Positions 36,534 to 44,692 of a stretch of 64,000 nt of DNA are shown in pieces. Source of the DNA: Bradyrhizobium sp. Tv2a-2. Its GTDB lineage: Bacteria > Pseudomonadota > Alphaproteobacteria > Rhizobiales > Xanthobacteraceae. The stretch spans positions 310,001 to 374,000 of the forward strand of contig NZ_AXAI01000001.1 of NCBI RefSeq assembly GCF_000472425.1, given 5' to 3'. The notes beneath the pieces were generated by a model. The model was not told the origin of the DNA and made no database searches. It saw only the letters and a program-made list of their open reading frames with translations. Both the position numbers and the translations under genes were made by a program. The stretch's first letter is position 1. Each line of letters opens with the position of its first letter.

Positions 36534-37364
36534 CTACTTCACGGCACCGAAGGTCAGGCCGCGGACGAGCTGCCGCTGACTGAACCAGCCAAGCACGAGG
36601 ATCGGAGCGATGGCCAAGGTCGAAGCCGCCGACAGCTTCGCCCAGAACAACCCTTCCGGTGACGAATAGGAGGCGATGAAAACGGTGAGCGGCGCGGCGT
36701 TTAGCGTCGACAGGTTGAGCGTCCAGAACGCCTCGTTCCAGGCGAGGATCAGATTGAGCAGCAGCGTCGATGCGAGCCCCGGTATCGCCATGGGCGTCAG
36801 CACGTAGATCAGCTCGCGGCCGATGGTAGCACCGTCCATGCGGGCGGCTTCGAGGATGTCCTTCGGAATTTCCTTGAAATAGGTGAAGAGCATCCAGATC
36901 ACGATCGGCAGATTGCCGAGGCAAAGGATGATGACGAGGCCGGTCAGCGAATCGAGCAGGCCGAAATCGCGCCAGATCAGGTAGATCGGGACGAGCACGC
37001 CGACCGGTGGCATCATCTTGGTCGAGAGCATCCAGAGCAGCACGTCCTTGGTGCGCTTGGTCGGTGAGAAGGCCATCGACCAAGCTGCGGGGATCGCGAT
37101 CAGAAGCGCGATCAGAGTCGAGCCACCGGCGATGATGATGGAATTGAGCGCGTGATGGATGTAATCGCTGCGCTCCTGGACGGTCGCATAGTTTTCCGTG
37201 GTCCAGTGGAAGAACAGGAAAGAAGGTGGAATCGCAAAGGCTTCGAGCTCGGTCTTGAAGCTCGTGAGCACCATCCAGAGAATTGGGAAGAAGATGAGGA
37301 AGCCGGCGAGCCAGGCCCCGACGGTCGAGATCGCCACACGCCGGTTGGTTGCCATGCGTGCCAT
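36534..37364 (-). CDS. polyol ABC transporter permease (SmoG-type)
   Basis: 276 residues with six membrane spans; the ATPase-contact loop is EAARMDGATIGRELIYVLTPMAIPG (read in parts), the EAA motif of MalG-type permeases. TENYATVQERSDYIHHALNS resembles mannitol/sorbitol permeases of the CUT1 family. It follows the other permease with a 3-base gap and forms the translocation pore with it. Confidence 0.9.
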   Translation of the reverse strand: MARMATNRRVAISTVGAWLAGFLIFFPILWMVLTSFKTELEAFAIPPSFLFFHWTTENYATVQERSDYIHHALNSIIIAGGSTLIALLIAIPAAWSMAFSPTKRTKDVLLWMLSTKMMPPVGVLVPIYLIWRDFGLLDSLTGLVIILCLGNLPIVIWMLFTYFKEIPKDILEAARMDGATIGRELIYVLTPMAIPGLASTLLLNLILAWNEAFWTLNLSTLNAAPLTVFIASYSSPEGLFWAKLSAASTLAIAPILVLGWFSQRQLVRGLTFGAVK

Positions 37365-37367
37365 GCC

Positions 37368-38240
37368 TTACGCCTCCAGATTCCGGCCGACGATCCTGAC
37401 CAGGAAGAAGGCCACGATGTTGGCGATGACCACGGCGACGAGGCCGCCTGCGGAGGCGCTGCCAATGTCATATTGGATGAGCGCCTGCGAGTAGATCAGG
37501 AAGGCGATGTTGGTGGTCTGCAGTCCCGGGCCGCCGCCGGTGGTCACGAAGATCTCGGCGAACACCGTGAGCAGGAAGATGGTCTCGATCAGGATCACCA
37601 CGGTGATGGGACGAGCCAGGTGCGGCAGAGTGATGTAGACGAAGGTCGACAGCGCTCGCGCGCCGTCCATCTCGGCCGCCTCCTTCTGCTCCTCGTCAAG
37701 CGATTGCAGCGCGGTGAGCAGGATCAGCGTCGCGAACGGCAGCCATTGCCAGGTGACGATCAGGATGATCGCAAACAGCGGCGCGTCATTGAACCAGTCG
37801 ATCGGGGTCAGGCCAAACGATTTGGCGATCCAGGCGAACAGGCCCGATACCGGATGCATCAGCAAGTTCTTCCAGACCAGCGCGCTCACCGTCGGCATGA
37901 CGAAGAACGGCGCGATCACCATCAGCCGGACGAAGCTGCGGCCGATGACCGGCTGGTCGAGCAACAGCGCCAGCGGAATGCCGAGCAAAATGGTCAGTCC
38001 CAGCACCGAGCCGACCAGGACAAGCGTGTTCTGCAAGGACGCAAGGAAGGCGGGATCGGTCAGAAAATAACGGAAATTTTCGAGGCCGACGAATTGCTGC
38101 GTATCTCCGTCAAGCAGATTGTAGTGCAGCGTGGAAAAATAGATGGTGAGCGCCAACGGCACGATCATCCAGACGAACAGCAGCGCGACTGCAGGCGTCA
38201 GCAGCGTGCGCGCGAGCAATTGCGTCTGTCTGGTGGCCAT
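37368..38240 (-). CDS. polyol ABC transporter permease (SmoF-type)
   Basis: 290 residues, MalF-type CUT1 permease with six spans and the EAA loop EAAEMDGARALSTFVYITLPHLARP (read in parts). The ATG at 38240 gives MATRQTQLLARTLLTPAVALLF and fits the family. Paired with the SmoG-type permease 3 bases downstream. The 99-base gap to the binding-protein gene contains no clear hairpin. Confidence 0.9.
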   Translation of the reverse strand: MATRQTQLLARTLLTPAVALLFVWMIVPLALTIYFSTLHYNLLDGDTQQFVGLENFRYFLTDPAFLASLQNTLVLVGSVLGLTILLGIPLALLLDQPVIGRSFVRLMVIAPFFVMPTVSALVWKNLLMHPVSGLFAWIAKSFGLTPIDWFNDAPLFAIILIVTWQWLPFATLILLTALQSLDEEQKEAAEMDGARALSTFVYITLPHLARPITVVILIETIFLLTVFAEIFVTTGGGPGLQTTNIAFLIYSQALIQYDIGSASAGGLVAVVIANIVAFFLVRIVGRNLEA

Positions 38241-38339
38241 CCACACCTCCAAGGGATGCGAAGAAAGGGCGGCCACCCCGGGAGAGTTTGAAGGATGGCC
38301 GCGAGGTTTGGCTCGGGAGAGTGAGCTGGAATCGCGCGC

Positions 38340-39653
38340 CTATTTGATATAGCCGGCGCGCTTCATTTCCCGTTCGGTCGAGGATTGCGCCGCCGCAAGT
38401 GCCGCATCCACGCTGGTCGAGCCGGACAGCGCTGCCGAGAATTGCTGGCCGACCGCGGTGCCAATGCCCTGGAATTCGGGGATCGCCGCGTATTGCACGC
38501 CGACATACGGCACCGGCTGCACGGTCGGCTTGTTCGGATCGGCTGCGTCGATCGAGGCGAGCGTCGGCTTGGCGAAGGGCGCGACCTTCAGATAGTTAGG
38601 GTTCTCGTAGAGCGAGGTGCGCGTGCCCGGCGGCACATTGGCCCAGCCCTCCTTGGACGCAACCAGCTTGGTGTAGTCCTTGCTGGTGGCCCAGGCGATG
38701 AACTTTTCCGCCGCTTCGACCTTCTTCGAGCCGGCGGGAATCGCCAGATTCCAGGCCCAGAGCCAGTTGGCATTCTTGCCAAGGCCGGTGTTGGGCGCCA
38801 GCGCGAAGCCGACCTTGTCCGCGACCCTGGAGTCCTTCGGATTGGTCACGAAGGATGCGGCGACCGTGGCATCGATCCACATCGCGCATTTGCCGGCATT
38901 GAACAGCGCGAGGTTCTCATTGAAGCCGTTGGAGCTTGCACCGGGAGGCCCGGCCTCCTTCATCAGGTCGACATAGGTCGCAAGCGTCTTCTTCCATTCG
39001 GGCTTGTCGAACTGCGGCTCCCACTTCTCGTCGAACCAGCGCGCCCCATATGAATTGGCCATCGCGGTCAGCAACGCCATGTTCTCGCCCCAGCCGGCCT
39101 TGCCGCGCAGGCAGATGCCATAGACGCCAGCCTCCTTGTCGGTCAGCTTCTTGGCGGCCGAGATCACGAAATCCCAGGTCGGCTTGTCGGGCATGGTGAG
39201 CCCGGCCTTCTGGAACAGGTCGGTCCGGTACATGGTCATTGAGCTCTCGCCGTAGAACGGTGCGGCATAGAGCTTGCCGGAGACGGACACCGCGTCCCTG
39301 ATCTTGGGCAAGAGGTCGGCGACATCATAATCGGCGCCGAGATTATCGAGCGGCACCAGCCAGTTCTTCTTGGCCCAGATCGGCACCTCATAGGTGCCGA
39401 TGGTCAGCACGTCGAATTGCCCGCCCTTGGTGGCGATGTCGGTTGTGACGCGCTGGCGCAGGACGTTCTCCTCGAGCGTCACCCATTTGACGACGATATC
39501 GGGATTTTTCGCGGTGAACTCGCTGGTCAGCCCCTGCATCCGGATCATGTCGCCGTTGTTGACGGTGGCGATGGTCAGGGTGGTCTCAGCGAGCGAGGGG
39601 GCCGAAGACAAAAGCGCAGCTGCGCCCAGGAGGGCGCCAAGGACGTTTTTCAC
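38340..39653 (-). CDS. polyol-binding protein (SmoE-type)
   Basis: 437 residues with a signal peptide ending near APSLAE. It is a CUT1 solute-binding protein of the sorbitol/mannitol type. Features include TLTIATVNNGDMIRMQGLT, FDVLTIGTYEVPIWAKKNWLVPL and AMWIDATVAASF. It is the first gene of the transport operon and lies just downstream of a 31-bp palindrome. The exact alditol cannot be told from sequence. Confidence 0.92.
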   Translation of the reverse strand: MKNVLGALLGAAALLSSAPSLAETTLTIATVNNGDMIRMQGLTSEFTAKNPDIVVKWVTLEENVLRQRVTTDIATKGGQFDVLTIGTYEVPIWAKKNWLVPLDNLGADYDVADLLPKIRDAVSVSGKLYAAPFYGESSMTMYRTDLFQKAGLTMPDKPTWDFVISAAKKLTDKEAGVYGICLRGKAGWGENMALLTAMANSYGARWFDEKWEPQFDKPEWKKTLATYVDLMKEAGPPGASSNGFNENLALFNAGKCAMWIDATVAASFVTNPKDSRVADKVGFALAPNTGLGKNANWLWAWNLAIPAGSKKVEAAEKFIAWATSKDYTKLVASKEGWANVPPGTRTSLYENPNYLKVAPFAKPTLASIDAADPNKPTVQPVPYVGVQYAAIPEFQGIGTAVGQQFSAALSGSTSVDAALAAAQSSTEREMKRAGYIK

Positions 39654-39676
39654 GGTAACCTCCCATGGTCGCGTTT

Positions 39677-39707
39677 GAGCATATGCCCACGCGTTGGGCG
39701 TATGTTC
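39677..39707. promoter_or_regulatory. 31-bp palindrome, candidate SorC-type operator
   Basis: GAGCATATGCCCA and TGGGCGTATGTTC flank CGCGT; the arms pair at 11 of 13 positions, with a 9-bp core pair ATATGCCCA/TGGGCGTAT (one mismatch). It lies 24-54 bases before the smoE-type start, at promoter position, and 96 bases from the end of the SorC-type regulator gene. Confidence 0.65.
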
Positions 39708-39802
39708 ACACCGACGTCCGGGGTTGTCAAGCCGAGCGCGAACACGTCCGGCGTCGGGCAGGCCCGAGACGAAATTCCTCTATGCTGCAGAAGCGTAGGG
39801 AT

Positions 39803-40756
39803 CTAGCGATCCAGCACGGCACGCGCCGTCGCCTCGTCGGTGATGAGACCGTTGACCAGGCGCCCGGCGAGTGCCGCGCGGATCGCCGGCACCTTGGCCT
39901 GGCCGAGCGCGGCGGCAATCGTCGTGGTCTGCGCCGGCATTTGCGGCGGAATGCTGGTGAGGCGCTTGTTGGTTCCACCCTTGATGAGGCGACCCTTGGC
40001 GTCATAGGCCCAGCCGGTCACTTCTCCGACCGCGCCAAGCCTCATCATCTCGAACAGCTCTTCGCGGGTGACGAAGCCGTCGACATGGACCTGTGCCTTC
40101 TGGTCCATTTGGCCGATGCCGACCAGGCGCAGATCGGCCTTCGCGGCAATCGCCTTCACCTTGGCAATCGGCTCGATCCGAACCATGCGGTTGCGCTCGT
40201 CTTCCGACGACATGAGAAAGGGCAGCGGCATGGGATAGTGGCGCGCCCCGGTTCGGTCAGCGAGGCGTCCCACGGTATCGAAGAAACTGGCCGAGCCATC
40301 CGCCGAGATGTTGCCGACCAGCGACACGATCTGATGGTTGGGCCGCTCGATCGGCATGACACGTTCGACGGCCGCGCGCACCGCGCGTCCCGTGCCCAGC
40401 GCGACAATCACAGGCGTTTCCGAGCGCAGGGTCAGATCGAGCAGATTGGCGCAACGCTCCGCAATACCGGCCGCCGCATTCGGCGACGCTGGATCGGACG
40501 GAACCACCTCGCAATGCATGAGATCGAAGCGGCTTTTGAGGGTCGCTGCAAGCTCCATGCAGGCTGCAATAGGATGCTCGAGGCGAAAGGTGATGAGCCG
40601 CTCGGCGAGGCACAATGACACCAGCCGCTGCGCGGAAGCGCGCGAGACCTGCAGCATTTTGGCGATCTCGTCCTGGGTGTGGCCGGCAATGAAATAGAGC
40701 CAGCCAGCGCGCGCCGCGTCGTCCAGCCGGGATTTCTCATTGTCGGGCGCGGCCAT
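39803..40756 (-). CDS. SorC/DeoR-type sugar-binding transcriptional regulator
   Basis: 317 residues. An N-terminal helix-turn-helix (AARAGWLYFIAGHTQDEIAKMLQVSRASAQRLVSL, read in parts) precedes a large sugar-binding domain of the SorC type (VIVALGTGRAVRAAV, VSLVGNISADGSASFFDTV, TNKRLTSIP). Such regulators sense phosphorylated sugars or free polyols. It lies directly upstream of the polyol transport operon on the same strand and probably controls it through the palindrome at 39677-39707. Confidence 0.9.
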   Translation of the reverse strand: MAAPDNEKSRLDDAARAGWLYFIAGHTQDEIAKMLQVSRASAQRLVSLCLAERLITFRLEHPIAACMELAATLKSRFDLMHCEVVPSDPASPNAAAGIAERCANLLDLTLRSETPVIVALGTGRAVRAAVERVMPIERPNHQIVSLVGNISADGSASFFDTVGRLADRTGARHYPMPLPFLMSSEDERNRMVRIEPIAKVKAIAAKADLRLVGIGQMDQKAQVHVDGFVTREELFEMMRLGAVGEVTGWAYDAKGRLIKGGTNKRLTSIPPQMPAQTTTIAAALGQAKVPAIRAALAGRLVNGLITDEATARAVLDR

Positions 40757-40765
40757 GAAAACGCG

Positions 40766-41431
40766 CTATCCTTCGTTCCAGAAGTCGGCCATCCGCTCAA
40801 ACACCCGGTCGGCGCCCGCTTCATATAGCATGGCGCGTCCGTCGCGTGCGCGATAGTGACTGCCACCGACGAAGCCCCATACGGCCATGCCGGCAGCCTT
40901 CGCCGCGGTGACGCCACTGACGCTGTCCTCTATGACAAGGGTCAGTTCCGGCGCTGCACGCATCTGCGCCGCAGCATAGAGAAAGAGATCCGGCGCCGGC
41001 TTGCCTCGTTCAACCATCTGCGCCGTGTAGAGCCGCTCGCCGAACAGGGGTGCTAGGCCGGTCAAGGCGAGCGATTGCGAGACCCGGTCGAGATCGCTGG
41101 ACGACGCGACACAGGATGGTGACTCCAGACGCGACACCAAGGCTTCGATTCCCGGAATAGGCTTTAGTTGCTCACTGAAGCGCTGCAGCACGCGAGACTT
41201 CAGCTCAGCCAAGAAGGTTTCAGGAACGAAGCGACGGTCATCCCTGTAATAGCTCCGCAAAGCAGCCGTGCTGCGGCCGAGAAACAACTCGACTGCCTCA
41301 TCTTCGCTGAGCGAAATGCCGCGCTCACCGAGCACCTCCGACAAGCACTGACAGCTCAGCACCTCGCTGTCCACGAGAACGCCGTCGCAGTCGAAGATCA
41401 CCAGATCGGGTTTGGAACGGGCTGATATCAT
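40766..41431 (-). CDS. HAD-superfamily phosphatase
   Basis: 221 residues with the HAD motifs LVIFDCDGVLVDSE, VASSSD, GKPAPDLFLYAA and VIEDSVSGVTAAKAAGM. The cap and the DGVLVDSE form point to the beta-phosphoglucomutase/sugar-phosphatase subgroup. It ends 9 bases before the SorC-type regulator and probably shares its transcript. A role in removing toxic sugar or polyol phosphates is plausible but only inferred. Confidence 0.85.
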   Translation of the reverse strand: MISARSKPDLVIFDCDGVLVDSEVLSCQCLSEVLGERGISLSEDEAVELFLGRSTAALRSYYRDDRRFVPETFLAELKSRVLQRFSEQLKPIPGIEALVSRLESPSCVASSSDLDRVSQSLALTGLAPLFGERLYTAQMVERGKPAPDLFLYAAAQMRAAPELTLVIEDSVSGVTAAKAAGMAVWGFVGGSHYRARDGRAMLYEAGADRVFERMADFWNEG

Positions 41432-41494
41432 CCGCTGATAGGATCATATGCCCAAGCCGTGAGCAATAGCTCAGCAGTTCGGGGCTCCAATGCC

Positions 41495-42124
41495 CTATCG
41501 CGTGCCGTAGGCGCGGTCACCGGCATCGCCGAGGCCGGGAAGAATGAAGCCGTTCTCATCGAGCCCTTCGTCAATCGCCGCGGTCCAGACCGGCACGTCG
41601 GGATGCAGCCCGCGAACGCGTTCGAGGCCCTCAGGCGCAGCGATCAGGCAGACAAGGCGGATATCCTTTGCGCCGCGCTCCTTCAGCCGGTCGATCGCGG
41701 CGACCGACGTGTTGGCAGTCGCCACCACAGGTGTCACCACGATCGCAAGCCGCTCACCGAGATCGGACGGCGATTTGAAGAAATACTCCACCGCGGCAAA
41801 GCTGACGGGCTCGCGATAGAGGCCGATATGCGCGACGCGCGCGGTCGGCACCAAGTCCATCATGCCGTCGACAAAGGTCGCCCCTGCCCGCAGCACCGGC
41901 ACGAACACCAGCTTCTTGCCGGCAATCCTGGCCGACTGCATGCGTGCCAGCGGCGTCTCGACCTCGACCTCGGTGAGCGGTAGATCGCGCGTCACCTCGT
42001 AGCACAGGAGCATCCCGATTTCCTTGAGGAGTTCGCGGAATGACTTGGTCGAAATCGATTTGTCCCGGATCAGCGACAGCTTGTGCTGCACCAATGGATG
42101 ATCGACGATGGTAACGCCTTGCAT
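41495..42124 (-). CDS. upp: uracil phosphoribosyltransferase
   Basis: 209 residues, the normal length. It converts uracil and PRPP to UMP. Conserved features: [61 protein letters not shown] (in place of the more usual DPMLATG form) and the C-terminal uracil-binding [15 protein letters not shown]. The ATG at 42124 matches the family start. Close to URC4- and URC1-type genes, it probably supplies UMP for the URC uracil-degradation route (as URC6 does in yeast), besides ordinary salvage. Confidence 0.92.
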   Translation of the reverse strand: MQGVTIVDHPLVQHKLSLIRDKSISTKSFRELLKEIGMLLCYEVTRDLPLTEVEVETPLARMQSARIAGKKLVFVPVLRAGATFVDGMMDLVPTARVAHIGLYREPVSFAAVEYFFKSPSDLGERLAIVVTPVVATANTSVAAIDRLKERGAKDIRLVCLIAAPEGLERVRGLHPDVPVWTAAIDEGLDENGFILPGLGDAGDRAYGTR

Positions 42125-42246
42125 GAAGCCCCCGCTCGACACTGTTGGTCGATCTGGTTGTCGCGCGACTCAGGCGTCCATTCAAGAATGGCTGGCGCAG
42201 GGAGGCAATGCCCCCCTGGAGATCCCCGCAGACAAACGCTTTAGCA

Positions 42247-42352
42247 GCTAAAGCATGATCCGGAAAAGTGTGTAGCGGTTTTCCGAAAAGATCATGCTCA
42301 ATCAAAGACCTAAAGCGCGATGACGGTTCAACCAAATCTCATCGCGCTTTAG
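42247..42352. repeat. dispersed palindromic repeat, copy 2 (inverted)
   Basis: Opposite orientation to the copies at 4147 and 62912. Same two hairpin blocks (GCATGATCCGG...GATCATGC and AAAGCGCGATGA...TCATCGCGCTTT). The ends GCTAAAGC and GCTTTAG are inverted repeats of each other. Its edge supplies the stop codon of the small membrane protein gene next to it. Confidence 0.85.
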
Positions 42353-42558
42353 GCCAGTCTCTTGGTAACGAGGCGCCCCAATAGGTGCCCCTTCCACATC
42401 CAGAGCCCCGACAGGATCATCACGGGAAGGAAGACAAATCGCGTCGGAGGAGCGTAGTTGGGTATCACCTCAAGCGGACTGTAGACATAGCCGATGATCG
42501 GTATGCTGCAGACGATATGAATCCAGCGGCAAACAAGACGGGTGGTGACACCGTTCAT
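42349..42558 (-). CDS. small membrane protein, unknown function
   Basis: 69 residues with two hydrophobic segments (about 10-28 and 40-56). Notable are the WIHIVCSIPIIGYVYSPL and FVFLPVMILSGLWMWKGHLL stretches; the His in the first span and the WKGH end look conserved in style. I recall similar short uncharacterised membrane proteins but no named function. It lies beside the SRPBCC/ArsR pair on the same strand, 73 bases downstream of it. Confidence 0.6.
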   Translation of the reverse strand: MNGVTTRLVCRWIHIVCSIPIIGYVYSPLEVIPNYAPPTRFVFLPVMILSGLWMWKGHLLGRLVTKRLA

Positions 42559-42631
42559 GACTTGATCCGTGCTCCATTCTGTATCGGCGATATCGTGTGA
42601 TTGGGCCTGGTCGGGTTTGAACGTGCCGGCA

Positions 42632-43042
42632 TCAATCCGCCCGCGTCAGAACCTGCTCCAGGTTTGCGAAGAACTTCTGCCATCCGAACCTGGCACCCTG
42701 ATAGGCCTGCTGCTGATCGGGGCGGAAGCCCGACTGCTCCATGCGCAAATGGGTCCCCGTGCTGGTCGGGGTCAGAGTCCAGGTCACCACGCTTTCGAGT
42801 CCATAGGCGTCCCAGGTGTAAGACAGCGTCTTGTCCGGCTCGATTTCCAGGATCTTGCAATCGACGGAGCCCCAATCGGCGCGAAAGCTGAATTGATGGT
42901 TTACGACCGGCTTGAAGTCGCTCTTCATCAGCCACTCCTCGATCAAATGCGGTTGCGTCAGTGCGCGCCAGATTTTCTCCGGTGGAAACGGCATCTCGCG
43001 TTCGACGATGACGGAACGTGTTTCAGTCGCAGATTGACTCAT
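42632..43042 (-). CDS. SRPBCC (AHSA1-like) domain protein
   Basis: 136 residues, a single START/Bet v1-like domain of the AHSA1 group. Typical are SVIVEREMPFPPEKIWRALTQPHLIEEWLM, LEIEPDKTLSYTWDA and the C-terminal GFRPDQQQAYQGARFGWQKFFANLEQVL. Such proteins bind hydrophobic ligands; the specific role is unknown. Its start overlaps the ArsR stop (ATGA), a pairing very common in rhizobia and other soil bacteria. Confidence 0.9.
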   Translation of the reverse strand: MSQSATETRSVIVEREMPFPPEKIWRALTQPHLIEEWLMKSDFKPVVNHQFSFRADWGSVDCKILEIEPDKTLSYTWDAYGLESVVTWTLTPTSTGTHLRMEQSGFRPDQQQAYQGARFGWQKFFANLEQVLTRAD

Positions 43043-43362
43043 TGATCCATCCTTCTCAGCAGATCTTCGAGGTGATCGAACCGGCGCTCCCAGAAACCGG
43101 CGATTTGGCTAGTCCAATCGAGCAGCGGGGCGAGAGCATTGAGCTGCGCGCTGTAGTGCGTCTGTCGGCCTTCGTGACGATCGCGTACAAGCCCGGCCTG
43201 CTTGAGCACACCGAGATGCTTCGACACCGCTGGCTGCGAAACGCCGGCGCGGGCCGTGAGAGCCCCGACCGTCTGCTCGCCTTCGCGGCATAATTGCTCG
43301 AAGATGGCGCGCCGTGTCGGATCGGCTAGCGTCCGAAACAGCACGTCGTGGGTGTTCGGCAT
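43039..43362 (-). CDS. ArsR-family transcriptional regulator
   Basis: 107 residues, winged helix: DVLFRTLADPTRRAIFEQLCREGEQTVGAL followed by ARAGVSQPAVSKHLGVLKQAGLV and RDRHEGRQTHYSA. No metal-binding Cys pair of the ArsR or SmtB type is seen, as usual for the members coupled to AHSA1-like genes. It likely represses its own two-gene operon. ATAACCTGTTGGTTAT at 43370-43385 just upstream of the start is a good operator candidate. Confidence 0.92.
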   Translation of the reverse strand: MPNTHDVLFRTLADPTRRAIFEQLCREGEQTVGALTARAGVSQPAVSKHLGVLKQAGLVRDRHEGRQTHYSAQLNALAPLLDWTSQIAGFWERRFDHLEDLLRRMDQ

Positions 43363-43369
43363 CGAAATC

Positions 43370-43385
43370 CATAACCTGTTGGTTA
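43370..43385. promoter_or_regulatory. candidate ArsR-type operator
   Basis: ATAACC-TGTT-GGTTAT, a perfect 6-bp inverted repeat with 4-base spacer, lies 7 bases before the ArsR start. TATAACT/AGTTATG-like sequence (ATAACTATCCAGTTAT, 43396-43411) repeats the theme, so two sites may cover the promoter. Confidence 0.6.
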
Positions 43386-43440
43386 TAGATAAACGTATAA
43401 CTATCCAGTTATGCGTTAGTCAAGGGGAATTTTGGGCGGC

Positions 43441-44688
43441 CTAAAACACAGTGCCGTCGCTGATGACCTTCAGCGGTGGCGCGCCGTCGGCGCGACGTGC
43501 GAAGGCGGCGGCGCGGCCCGCGGCCCAGGTGCCGCCTTCGAGAATGCTTGCGAGCGGCAACTCCTCGGCACTGCGATCGAGCCGCGTGCGAATGCGCGTC
43601 GCCAGCAAATCCAGCAGGGCGACCGTCAGCGCGCGCCACTCGACAACCAGCGTCGAGTCGACTTCATGCGCGCGCTCTTTATCCTCAGGGTCACGCAGGC
43701 GCAGCACGTCAAGGTCCACGAAGAGGCCCCCATTGCGATATTCGGCGAGGCCGGTCAGGCCGTCGATGTCAGTGACCTCAAGGCCCGCGCGTTGCAGCGG
43801 CTCGATCAGCGAGTAGCTCAGCCATTGCGAAAGCTTGTGCAACGGCACGAGGCCGTCGGTCGCATCGCCCATTTTGAGGGCCGGATGCCGCCAGCAATCC
43901 CCGAGCGGAATGCCGGCAAGCGAAAGCCGCGACGGCCAGATCGGGCCGAGTTGTTGCAGAACTTCCGCGAGAATGGCGGGCGCTGCGATGACGCCCTTCC
44001 TCGCGTGCGCCGCGAGACGGTCGAACAGGCCGCCAGGCCGCGGCCGGTCGGCCAACGCAAATACATCGGGCCGCGCAGCCAGCAGCCGACCGAGACGCCG
44101 CAGCAGATCGGCGCGACCAGCGAGGCCAACCATCGGATTGGCGTCGGTGACCTGAAAGCCGGCTTGCAAACGCGCAAGCGGCAAGCTCGCGATCACATCG
44201 GCATCGACCCGGAACGGATCGCGCGCCTCAGCTGAGAAAGCCCCGCTTGCAAACATGTCGAGGCTTGCGAGCGCCAACCCTTCTGAACGGCCGATGCTCT
44301 GTCCCGTCACGTCATCGCGGTAGCGCCAGGTGGGGCCGGCGCCCGCATCCAGGAGCACGCTGACAATGGCGAGATCGAACTCGGCGCGGGCCCGAGCTGC
44401 GCGATCGGGCCACGATGCGGCTTCCGCCTTCACGGCCCAACGATCAGCCCCGCCGATGACAAAATGCCGCCAGCGCGCATGAAACGGAATATCCAGTGTC
44501 GAATAGGCTTTGCGCGTCACCGCAAGCACGGCGTCCGCAACGGCATCCATGCGGTCGAGATCGATGGTGAAATGCGCAAGGCCGCCGCGCAGACCGATGT
44601 CGAGCATCCTGCCCGCGCGTTCACGAACCGCTTCTGCCGAGAGAAGCGCAAGCGCCTGATGCTGTGTAGCCGCCGCCGGCACGCTCAC
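43441..44688 (-). CDS. URC4/Urg3-family protein (DUF1688), uracil catabolism
   Basis: 415 residues. The protein matches the fungal URC4/Urg3 family and its bacterial homologues (GLAHFTIDLDRMDAVADAVL, IPFHARWRHF, SRLSLAGIPLGDCWRHP, PLHKLSQWLSYSLIEPLQRAG, GLTGLAEYRNGGLFVDLDVL). URC4 is required for the second, non-reductive uracil-degradation route; its chemical step is not firmly known. The next gene upstream is the URC1 partner, 4 bases away. A length of about 415 is normal. Confidence 0.9.
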   Translation of the reverse strand: MSVPAAATQHQALALLSAEAVRERAGRMLDIGLRGGLAHFTIDLDRMDAVADAVLAVTRKAYSTLDIPFHARWRHFVIGGADRWAVKAEAASWPDRAARARAEFDLAIVSVLLDAGAGPTWRYRDDVTGQSIGRSEGLALASLDMFASGAFSAEARDPFRVDADVIASLPLARLQAGFQVTDANPMVGLAGRADLLRRLGRLLAARPDVFALADRPRPGGLFDRLAAHARKGVIAAPAILAEVLQQLGPIWPSRLSLAGIPLGDCWRHPALKMGDATDGLVPLHKLSQWLSYSLIEPLQRAGLEVTDIDGLTGLAEYRNGGLFVDLDVLRLRDPEDKERAHEVDSTLVVEWRALTVALLDLLATRIRTRLDRSAEELPLASILEGGTWAAGRAAAFARRADGAPPLKVISDGTVF

Positions 44689-44692
44689 GGGA

